Both the position numbers and the translations under genes were made by a program. DNA of 5,944 nt from Desulfobacteraceae bacterium (lineage in GTDB: Bacteria > Desulfobacterota > Desulfobacteria > Desulfobacterales > Desulfosalsimonadaceae): assembly GCA_003551985.1 (NCBI GenBank), contig PUOB01000047.1, positions 1-5,944 on the forward strand. The letters run 5' to 3'. How positions within the stretch are numbered: position 1 is the first letter of the stretch; each line of letters starts with the position of its first letter. The notes below the pieces were generated by a model. The model did no database searches. It saw only the letters and a list, made by a program, of their open reading frames with translations, and had not been told where the DNA came from. Positions 1-5,944 of this stretch are shown piece after piece.

Positions 1-890
1 CCACCCAGCATGCTGAATGATGTTACACCGTATTTCCGGGTAATGTCCCACAGCCTGCTTTTGGTAAACTTGACGCTGAAAACGGCCTTAATGCTCCTAT
101 AAACCGCAGGGGCGAAGGTGCACCCCTGGGCATTGCCATGGGTCAGGGACAGGCCCGTGTAAAGGGTGTCGCTAGGGTCATACTTCCAGTATCGGCTTAA
201 AACATAGCCATAGATGGGAAAGCGGAAGTTTTCATTCATAACACCCTTGGGGTCGCCCGTTGTGCCGGATGTATAGACGATCTGAATCGGATGGCCGGGA
301 CTGGAAAGAAGGTATTTCACCGGACGGAAGGGCGAGTCCAGTATCTCCTGAATCGGCTTATACCTGGACATATCGCCGGTTGCGGGCTTGCCCGTTTTTT
401 CAATGGTGAACACATGCCTGACATTCGGAATGTCCTTCATAATGGGCTCGATCTTTTCCAGGAGATCAGCAGTGATAAAAATCGCCTTGCTTTTTGAATT
501 GGATATCATGTGAGCAAGCTTTTGCCCCCTGGTTCTGGGGTCTATCGGTACAATGATCGCTCCCGTTATGCTGGCAGCGGCCATCAGGTGAATCATTTCA
601 GGGTAATTGTACATGACGGCGGCATATTTATCTCCCTTTTCCAGTCCCGCGTCGAGCAGGGCGCGGGCAAACCGGTGCGAGTTTTCATGAAGATCACGGA
701 ATGTCTGAACCACTTCCGGATGGGGACCGTTTTCAAATGTAAGTACCGGAAAATCAGGCCTTGTATTTGCACGTATTTCAAACAGCTGACCCAGAAAAGT
801 CCAGTTCAGTTTTCGCCTGACGGAAAAAGCGATGTTTCTGGTTTTTTCGAACATCGGTTTCGAACGTCTGGTGCTTGCTTCGTTGGACAT
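1..890 (-). CDS. AMP-forming acyl-CoA synthetase / acid-CoA ligase, N-terminal part
   Basis: This is the N-terminal 296 codons of an ANL-superfamily ligase, which activates a carboxylic acid with ATP to an acyl-adenylate and then to a CoA thioester. I translated the frame by hand; it is open from the ATG at 890 to the window edge. Residues 30-100 resemble the usual opening of the family (LGQLFEIRANTRPDFPVLTF, then FRDLHENSHRFARALL and GLEKGD). The phosphate-binding motif YTSGTTGDPKG lies at residues 206-216, and a THGNAQ segment at 250-255 matches the next core motif. The C-terminal ~200-250 residues, with the aryl/acyl pocket, the TGD motif and the catalytic lysine, lie outside the window. 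The start is supported by a strong AAGGAAGG site 5 bases upstream; Met13 is a weaker alternative. It lies 21 bases after the duplicated Cys/His gene, so it is probably co-transcribed. Substrate (fatty, aromatic or carnitine-like acid) is undetermined. Confidence 0.93.
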   Translation of the reverse strand, partial: MSNEASTRRSKPMFEKTRNIAFSVRRKLNWTFLGQLFEIRANTRPDFPVLTFENGPHPEVVQTFRDLHENSHRFARALLDAGLEKGDKYAAVMYNYPEMIHLMAAASITGAIIVPIDPRTRGQKLAHMISNSKSKAIFITADLLEKIEPIMKDIPNVRHVFTIEKTGKPATGDMSRYKPIQEILDSPFRPVKYLLSSPGHPIQIVYTSGTTGDPKGVMNENFRFPIYGYVLSRYWKYDPSDTLYTGLSLTHGNAQGCTFAPAVYRSIKAVFSVKFTKSRLWDITRKYGVTSFSMLG

Positions 891-895
891 GGTGA

Positions 896-903
896 CCTTC
901 CTT
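896..903 (-). promoter_or_regulatory. Ribosome binding site of the CoA ligase gene
   Basis: Read on the minus strand, AAGGAAGG sits 5 bases before the ATG at 890. It is the clearest Shine-Dalgarno-like site in the window and fixes the start of the ligase gene. It fills most of the 21-base gap after the TAG stop of the preceding gene. Confidence 0.75.
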
Positions 904-911
904 TGTATCGT

Positions 912-2441
912 CTATTTTGTTTTGAGTTTCCATATGCATGGATCCTTGTCTCTCTGGGGTGGATGAATGGTCAGACCGCACCCGGAAAGTTTTTCCTGAA
1001 TCATGCCGCACTGGCAGCAGTAAAAGGGCATGTTGCTTTTATTGAAAGACCAGGCATGGGACCGTTTGGTTCTGCCCTGGTTATAAGGCTTTCGCTGGGT
1101 GAAGTGGTTAACGGTAAATGGGAATATCATTTTCAACAGTTTTGCCGGCAGGGGCAAATGGTATGCCGCGTAGTAGGCCAGAGAATTTTCAGCCTGTTCC
1201 TGAAGCCGCTTTATAAAGGGCATGGCCTGATAACTGCCGGCACGGCGCAGCCGGCCGCCGCTTCCGCATGGATCCAGAACAAAAAATATGTTCCGGTCGT
1301 CTTGTATGATCTTGAATTTGCCGGGGTGGTATCCGGTTCGGTTGCAATTGTCCGTGCTGAAAATCATGTTGGCGAGAAAGGTGACCTGTGCATGGGTCGA
1401 TTGCATATCCGTTTCGGCCAGCACCGTTTCTTCGATGCACTTGCGATACTGCAGTTCCAGCAAATCCCCCAATGATTCTTCGCCCTGCGAAGCGGCAATG
1501 AATGTCAATGTCGACACAATCATCATCACATACAGGTCATGGAGGGCAAGGAATTCCCCCCTGATTTCCCGACATAATTTAAGGGCGTTTTCATAGGAAC
1601 CGCTATTTATACAGCTGATTATTCTGTCGGGCATCGGCTTTGCCATATCCGCAAGTTCGCGTTTCGTAAAAAATCGATGGCCGGGGGCCGGACAGTTTTT
1701 CCGGCTCTTTTTCGGGGGCGGTACCAGGCCCAGGCGCCTGTAATAGCGGTCAGGTATAAGGGCAGGATCTTTATAGACATGCCATGCACACCCGTCATCT
1801 TTGTGCAGGAGCGGATCCACCGGCCATAATAGAAACCCGTAAGCGGACTCATACGGCAGAATTTCATTTAAAAAGGCGCAGTGAATGCAATAATAAGGAA
1901 ATCCGATTCGCTGATAGGTCCATGGATGCTTTTCGTCCGACAGCCTGCCGCCCTGGCCCGGCTCGTAGCGCCCTTTGCGCCACAAGCGCGCTCCGCTGGC
2001 GCAGGGATGAAGATGAAACGTAAACTTCTCGTCATCTTCGGTAATGCTGAAGGAGCCGGGATGCGCGCCGGCGCCGAAACAGCAGTGGGCGCGCCAGGAT
2101 CGGGCCAGAAGATCTACGGTCAGGTGCGGCATGGTCTGGGCCCTTGCGGCATCGAAATACTGGCGTTTCGCAGAATGGGCAAAGATGTAGCGAAACATGG
2201 GCGCCATCGCGCCTTCGCCCATGGTGGTTCCGACCCAGCTCCACATGACCGTGCATGAATCCGCGAAAAAATCATGGAGCAGGATTTGTGACGTCTTCAT
2301 ATCCTCGCAAAGCCTCACCGCATCATCCATTTTCTTTTCCCGGATGCGTCTGGATATCCGAACCGGGTATGGCAGGGACAGCCAGTACAGATCAGATTCG
2401 CTGAAACCTCCAAAATGCATGGTTTTTTGGTTACCGGTCAT
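912..2441 (-). CDS. Tandemly duplicated Cys/His-rich protein of unknown function
   Basis: I do not recognise a named family. From the ATG at 2441 it encodes 509 residues; a TTG six codons upstream (2459) is an alternative start. The ATG is preferred because it gives a short 11-base overlap (ATGACCGGTAA) with the stop of the acyl-CoA dehydrogenase before it. No signal peptide or clear membrane segment is seen, so it is probably cytoplasmic. Residues ~13-226 and ~257-509 are related halves that share ordered motifs: LHD (H56/H301), HPG (H127/H372), a DD pair (136-137/381-382), PC-x-SG-x-RL (C147/C392), H-x-W (H172/H462), YC-x-x-C (C185,C188/C475,C478) and C-x-W (C218/C502). The repeated His/Cys set suggests that each half binds a metal or uses a cysteine in catalysis; this is inference. 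The position between the dehydrogenases and the CoA ligase suggests a role in the same acyl-CoA pathway. Confidence 0.85.
   Translation of the reverse strand: MTGNQKTMHFGGFSESDLYWLSLPYPVRISRRIREKKMDDAVRLCEDMKTSQILLHDFFADSCTVMWSWVGTTMGEGAMAPMFRYIFAHSAKRQYFDAARAQTMPHLTVDLLARSWRAHCCFGAGAHPGSFSITEDDEKFTFHLHPCASGARLWRKGRYEPGQGGRLSDEKHPWTYQRIGFPYYCIHCAFLNEILPYESAYGFLLWPVDPLLHKDDGCAWHVYKDPALIPDRYYRRLGLVPPPKKSRKNCPAPGHRFFTKRELADMAKPMPDRIISCINSGSYENALKLCREIRGEFLALHDLYVMMIVSTLTFIAASQGEESLGDLLELQYRKCIEETVLAETDMQSTHAQVTFLANMIFSTDNCNRTGYHPGKFKIIQDDRNIFFVLDPCGSGGRLRRAGSYQAMPFIKRLQEQAENSLAYYAAYHLPLPAKLLKMIFPFTVNHFTQRKPYNQGRTKRSHAWSFNKSNMPFYCCQCGMIQEKLSGCGLTIHPPQRDKDPCIWKLKTK
915..2405 (-). repeat. Internal protein-level duplication (two homologous halves)
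   Basis: Half one is encoded by about 2405-1764 and half two by about 1673-915, joined by a basic, proline-rich linker (PPPKKSRKNCPAPGH, near residues 241-255). The best matching stretches are residues 127-159 against 372-404 (HPGSF..DD..F..HPCASGARL versus HPGKF..DD..F..DPCGSGGRL) and 172-193 against 462-483. Similarity is in the protein; I see no long identical DNA repeat, so the duplication is old. Confidence 0.75.
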
Positions 2442-3588
2442 GCTGAATCTCTTCTGCAATGGTGTTGATCTGGCATTTGGGATTCCGCCCGAGCATAAGT
2501 TGAAGGACCTTTACATCGCGCATGATTTTTTCAAGTCCATATTCATGCATGTAACCGTACCCGCCATGGATCTGTATCGCGTCCATTGTGATTTCAAGTG
2601 CAGCATCCGTGCAGAAAACTTTGACCAGCGGGGGTTTTGGCGCTTCAAACCGGAAAAAATTCGAATTATCGTCAAAACTGTTTAAATATCCGGCCGTTCC
2701 TATGGAAAGCTTCATCTTCATGTTGCCGAGCAGGCGCTGTATTTCCTGGTGATGAACGATTTTTTTACCGGCCTGGTAACGCTGCCGGGCATAGGCCGAT
2801 GCCTTTTCAAAGGCACTGCGCGCCGTGCCCATAGCCATGGCCGCGATAAACCGGTAAAGACCGTCCTTTGCCCGTTCCATAAGGGCTCCTGCTTTTTTCC
2901 GACGCCCCACAATCGACCGGTGATCGACCATGACGTGGTCTAGAATAATCGGAGCGAAACCATTCACTTTTAGCCCTGGAAGATCTGCCGGCTGGCCTGT
3001 TGAGAGTCCGGGAGTGCCTTTTTCCAGAACCACGCACGTGATATGCCCGCCCATGTCATCATCTTCTTCGATAAACACGCAGAATATATCCGCGGTAAGG
3101 GCATTGCCCGTCAGGGCGGTGGTGCCATGGATCACCAGGCCGTGATCGTTGGCTTCCACCTCAAACCGATTCCCGTCCGTTTCCGACGGAAAGACCGGGG
3201 CGATCAGGGCCGGCCGCAGGGCGCCGGCACCGGTCAGACGCGGAAACAGAAGCGACTGCTGGCGGCTGTCCGCGCTAAGCAGGGCGATACATCCGGTATA
3301 ATGAAGCGCGAAAACGGAGGCTATACCGGCGCACTCGGCGGCGATAATATCAAGGAGCACCGCGCACGAGTATGGTGAAAAACCGGCACCTTTATAATCT
3401 TCGGGCAGCAAGAGGAACGGCAGATCAAGCTGCCTGCTTTTTTCCCAGATACGGTCAACCCAATCGGTCGCTTTTTGCAGGTCCGTTTCGAGCACCTTGT
3501 CGTGGATTTCATGTTTTAAAAATCTACGACATTCGGACACGGCTTCCTGAATGGGGTCATCGGGCAGATGCTGATTCATTTTCGCCAT
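2431..3588 (-). CDS. Acyl-CoA dehydrogenase family protein, divergent (385 aa)
   Basis: It has the length and layout of an FAD-dependent acyl-CoA dehydrogenase: an N-terminal helical domain (LPEDYKGAGFSPYS at 61-74), a middle beta domain (about 125-235) and a C-terminal helical domain with ARQRYQAGKKI (267-277) and QIHGGYGYMHEYGLEKIMRD (339-358). The glutamate in MHEYG, E349, aligns with the catalytic base of the medium- and short-chain enzymes. Two signatures are missing. The flavin-contacting motif usually like ITEP-x-AGSD reads APVFPSETDG (130-139), and the usual YEGT-x-Q-x-x-R is replaced by LMLGRNPKCQINTI (364-377). It starts with an ATG that overlaps the preceding stop by one base (TAATG), and its own end overlaps the next gene. 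It could be a second subunit of the adjacent dehydrogenase, or an enzyme of altered activity. The substrate is unknown. Confidence 0.9.
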   Translation of the reverse strand: MAKMNQHLPDDPIQEAVSECRRFLKHEIHDKVLETDLQKATDWVDRIWEKSRQLDLPFLLLPEDYKGAGFSPYSCAVLLDIIAAECAGIASVFALHYTGCIALLSADSRQQSLLFPRLTGAGALRPALIAPVFPSETDGNRFEVEANDHGLVIHGTTALTGNALTADIFCVFIEEDDDMGGHITCVVLEKGTPGLSTGQPADLPGLKVNGFAPIILDHVMVDHRSIVGRRKKAGALMERAKDGLYRFIAAMAMGTARSAFEKASAYARQRYQAGKKIVHHQEIQRLLGNMKMKLSIGTAGYLNSFDDNSNFFRFEAPKPPLVKVFCTDAALEITMDAIQIHGGYGYMHEYGLEKIMRDVKVLQLMLGRNPKCQINTIAEEIQHDR

Positions 3589-5033
3589 TAAAGAGATCCG
3601 ATTTCATGGTTGAAAATATCGATCCGGTTTACCTGGTTGGTCCCCTCGTATATCTGGGTTACCTTGGCATCGCGAAAATATTTTTCCATGCCGAATTCAT
3701 GGGACAAGCCCTCCAGACCCACAATATCAAGAATTTTAGAAGAAATGCGGGCCGCCAGGGCGGTACCTGCCACTTTTGCTGCGGAACCAAATGTCACGAA
3801 CTGCTCCACGGTTTCGTCCGACACCAACCGGTGCTTGTACCAGGAACCGATCTTTGAAACGAGTTCAGTGTTGGAGATGGCTTGAATGCCGTCGCCGAGC
3901 AGCATCTTTCCGGGAAGAAGGCTCAGGGCAATCTTAACGGGAACCCGGTCGAACAACTGCCAGGCATGGTAGGTGTCGAGCGCGACGGCAAAGTTATAAC
4001 AGCAGTTGCGCAGTGTCATAATGTCCTTCACCATGTCTGCGATGTCCATCTGCACCCATTCTTCATCCAGCAGCCGGTGTCCCTTTATTTTTTTTTGGGC
4101 CGCATACTGTATGCAATGTTCCAGGGCCCCTCTGGACATACCAAGAGCGGCAATGCCGATGTAGCCCCTGGTCACGGACAGAATTTCCCTTGTGTGCCTC
4201 AGTCCCCTGCCCGGCGGTTCCCACAGGTTCTCTTCCGGAACGAAAAGATTGTCAAAAAAAAGCTCCGCCGTCTGGCTGGCTTTCTGGCCGCTTTTCCGCT
4301 CCACCCGACCGACGGAAAAACCGGTTGAGGAGGCCGGCAGAAGAAAGGTTGCCATCGATTCCAGGGGATGCGACGGGTCCAGGGGAATCGATGCAATGAC
4401 AAAGTCGGCCAGGCTTCCATTGGTAATAAAACACTTGGCGCCGTTGATCCGATACCCGCCCGGTACTTTGTCGGCACGGGTCGACGGTCTCATGTGTTTC
4501 ATACCGCTTTCTTCCTCCATGTCCGATCCGGCTGCCGGTTCCGTGATGGCCCATGACCAGAACCTCGGCACTTCATTTTTCTGGGCCTCAACCATCATCC
4601 GGATGATGTTGAGCACGATGCCCGTTCGGCATTCCACCAGGGCGCCGAGGAGACCGAAGGTATTGAAAGTGATATTGCTGGCGCCGGCAAGGCAGACGCT
4701 TGCCAGTTCTTCGACCATGACCGCGTTGCCCAGTGCGCTCCACCCGAGCCCGCCCAGTTTCTCAGGAATCGGGCTGATATTCAATTTTGCACGATTGGCC
4801 TTTTGCCAGAGCGCCCAGTCAAACCATTTCGGATTTTCAGCGCATTTTTTATCTGTTTCCAGCACTCTGGGCAGCATTTCTTCTCTGGCAAACGTGCGGG
4901 CAACCTTTTGCGCCGCTTCCGCGCGACTGATATAGGAGGGCTTGAGTTTTTTCAGCCGGCCGAATGCTGGCAGTGACTTCATCAAGTCCGGCGCATCACC
5001 GCGAAGTCCGTATTTCAACAGCGTATCTTTCAT
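3588..5033 (-). CDS. Acyl-CoA dehydrogenase with extra C-terminal-domain segment (481 aa)
   Basis: An FAD-dependent flavoprotein of the type that oxidises an acyl-CoA to its enoyl-CoA and passes electrons to ETF. The canonical motifs are AITEPAAGSD (162-171), NGAKCFITNG (197-206), ERKSGQKASQTAELFFDN (245-262), SHEFGMEKYFRDAK (444-457) and QIYEGTNQVNR (460-470). E446 aligns with the family's catalytic base. The protein is about 90-100 residues longer than the usual 380-390. The extra length lies in an N-terminal extension and in a segment at about 360-416 inserted into the C-terminal helical bundle. The usual GG-x-GY before the glutamate reads VGLEGL. The ATG at 5033 follows the zinc dehydrogenase stop by 38 bases, with only a weak GAAAGA-like ribosome site. 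It is translationally coupled to the second dehydrogenase through TAATG. Substrate unknown; cyclic or branched acyl-CoAs are possible. Confidence 0.95.
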   Translation of the reverse strand: MKDTLLKYGLRGDAPDLMKSLPAFGRLKKLKPSYISRAEAAQKVARTFAREEMLPRVLETDKKCAENPKWFDWALWQKANRAKLNISPIPEKLGGLGWSALGNAVMVEELASVCLAGASNITFNTFGLLGALVECRTGIVLNIIRMMVEAQKNEVPRFWSWAITEPAAGSDMEEESGMKHMRPSTRADKVPGGYRINGAKCFITNGSLADFVIASIPLDPSHPLESMATFLLPASSTGFSVGRVERKSGQKASQTAELFFDNLFVPEENLWEPPGRGLRHTREILSVTRGYIGIAALGMSRGALEHCIQYAAQKKIKGHRLLDEEWVQMDIADMVKDIMTLRNCCYNFAVALDTYHAWQLFDRVPVKIALSLLPGKMLLGDGIQAISNTELVSKIGSWYKHRLVSDETVEQFVTFGSAAKVAGTALAARISSKILDIVGLEGLSHEFGMEKYFRDAKVTQIYEGTNQVNRIDIFNHEIGSL

Positions 5034-5046
5034 ACTGATCTTTCGA

Positions 5047-5059
5047 TGCCGACTCGGCA
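5047..5059. repeat. Short perfect palindrome between zinc dehydrogenase and acyl-CoA dehydrogenase genes
   Basis: TGCCGA-C-TCGGCA lies in the 38-base spacer, about 13 bases upstream of the ATG at 5033. The one-base centre and the lack of a following T tract argue against a terminator. It may be a small operator or mRNA fold, or chance. Confidence 0.3.
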
Positions 5060-5071
5060 GCTGTATTTAAA

Positions 5072-5944
5072 TCAAGTGCAGGTTATTTCAAAAACAACCT
5101 TGATCACCTTTTCATTTTTTTTTCGCACCAGGTTAAATCCACGCCGATAGTCCTCCAGGGCGAACCTGTGTGTAATAAATGGGTCCAGATTGATACGCCC
5201 ATCCCTTATCATTTCAATAACAAGATCAAACGTTGCGACCTGCCTGCCGTTATAATATTCCACGCCGTGGGAGTTTGTGCCGATCATTTTCAATTCCTGA
5301 TGCCAGAGCGGTGTCTGGTCAAATGAGACCGGCTTGAGCTGGTTGCCGATCATGACGTAATCGCCTCCGGCCTTGAGCCATCGCAAGGCATCATGGATTA
5401 CTCGAGATGAGCCAACGCAGTCATAGATCGCATGAAAACCGCCGAGGGTGATGGAATTGCCCAGCGGACCTTTGTAGAGCTTTGCTCCGGTGACATCCGC
5501 AACTTGTTCATAGGCATCCCCGCCAAGTACGCTGTCCGCTCCCATTTCGACGGCAAGTTTCTGCTTGAATGGAATACGCTCCATGACATAGATTTTGCAA
5601 GAAGGCGCTGCTGCCCTTGCAAATTGGATCACGCCGAGCCCTATTGTTCCGGCCCCGATGACAAGCACCTTTTCGGATTGTCCGGGGGGTCGCTTTAAGA
5701 CGGCGCGCAGCGAGACGGCCGCTGGTTCGATCAGGACCGCCTGATCATCCGATATGTCATCGGGCACTTTTAAAAATTGTTTCCGGTGGCCGATAAACCG
5801 GTCACTAAAGCCGGCCCCTGTATTTTCAGGCATTGGGCCTTCCGAGAAATTTTCACACATGCAGTAATTGCCGCTGCCGCAGGATTCGCACGGCGGGTCG
5901 ATATCCTTTACCGCACAGCACGGGAGGTACGATTGCATGACCAC
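5072..5944 (-). CDS. Zinc-dependent medium-chain alcohol dehydrogenase, C-terminal part
   Basis: The last 290 residues of a GroES-like/Rossmann dehydrogenase that oxidises an alcohol with NAD(P). The N-terminal ~80-90 residues, including the GHE motif and the first catalytic-zinc cysteine, lie beyond the window, so the GTG at its edge should not be taken as a start. Visible parts are a four-cysteine structural-zinc loop (C19, C22, C28, C30 of the fragment, with atypical spacing), VLIEPAAVSLRAV (70-82), the dinucleotide-binding GAGTIG (97-102), an acidic residue after the second beta strand (E122 in YVMER, which favours NAD over NADP), and YDCVGSS (about 173-179). The gene ends with TGA 38 bases before the 481-residue acyl-CoA dehydrogenase and is probably in the same operon. 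It could act on a hydroxyacyl-CoA or a free alcohol or polyol; the fragment cannot decide. Confidence 0.93.
   Translation of the reverse strand: MVMQSYLPCCAVKDIDPPCESCGSGNYCMCENFSEGPMPENTGAGFSDRFIGHRKQFLKVPDDISDDQAVLIEPAAVSLRAVLKRPPGQSEKVLVIGAGTIGLGVIQFARAAAPSCKIYVMERIPFKQKLAVEMGADSVLGGDAYEQVADVTGAKLYKGPLGNSITLGGFHAIYDCVGSSRVIHDALRWLKAGGDYVMIGNQLKPVSFDQTPLWHQELKMIGTNSHGVEYYNGRQVATFDLVIEMIRDGRINLDPFITHRFALEDYRRGFNLVRKKNEKVIKVVFEITCT

Noticed and set aside
593..1011. Two minus-strand open frames (593-781 and 778-1011)
   Set aside because: They are out of frame with the CoA ligase, whose frame from 890 to the window edge is open and carries the YTSGTTG motif.
510..1475. A long plus-strand open frame (321 codons)
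   Set aside because: It lies antisense across the end of the duplicated Cys/His gene and the start of the CoA ligase, both of which have strong protein evidence. Its translation shows no recognisable domain or repeat.
1881..2258. Plus-strand open frame (125 codons) in a GC-rich stretch
   Set aside because: Antisense to half one of the duplicated Cys/His protein; the lack of stops follows from GC-rich codons.
4192..4935. A plus-strand open frame of 247 codons
   Set aside because: It is fully antisense to the motif-bearing 481-residue acyl-CoA dehydrogenase, and its serine/proline-rich product looks like a shadow of that gene.
5047..5059. Intrinsic terminator between the zinc dehydrogenase and acyl-CoA dehydrogenase genes
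   Set aside because: The palindrome has a one-base centre and no T tract follows it in the direction of transcription.
5942..5944. GTG at the window edge as the start of the zinc dehydrogenase
   Set aside because: The family needs a further ~80-90 N-terminal residues with the catalytic-zinc motif, so the frame must continue beyond the window.

Overview
The window looks like an interior slice of a single catabolic operon, read entirely on the minus strand. Every supported gene points the same way, and spacers are at most 38 bases. In two places adjacent genes overlap. No promoter, terminator, RNA gene, mobile element or CRISPR array is visible, and no gap reaches 300 bases. Both ends cut through genes. 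The composition (moderate GC by eye) and the gene content (paired acyl-CoA dehydrogenases, a CoA ligase and a zinc dehydrogenase, with a protein of unknown type) fit an anaerobic, acid-degrading bacterium such as a Desulfobacterota sulfate reducer or syntroph. That placement is inference, because no marker gene is present.

In transcription order, from high to low coordinates, the layout is as follows. (1) The C-terminal ~290 residues of a zinc-type medium-chain alcohol dehydrogenase (5072-5944). (2) A 481-residue acyl-CoA dehydrogenase with canonical flavoprotein motifs and an extra segment near its C-terminus (3588-5033). (3) A second, 385-residue acyl-CoA dehydrogenase (2431-3588) that keeps the catalytic glutamate but has lost two usual signature motifs. 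(4) A ~509-residue protein of unknown function made of two related halves, each with the same series of His and Cys residues (912-2441). (5) The N-terminal ~296 residues of an AMP-forming acyl-CoA/acid-CoA ligase (1-890), which runs off the window.

Together the recognisable genes support activation of a carboxylic acid to its CoA thioester, alpha,beta-dehydrogenation of that thioester, and oxidation of an alcohol. The substrate cannot be read from the sequence. The most notable element is the duplicated Cys/His protein, which is coupled to the divergent acyl-CoA dehydrogenase by an 11-base overlap. The two unlike dehydrogenases, joined by a TAATG junction, could form a mixed complex.
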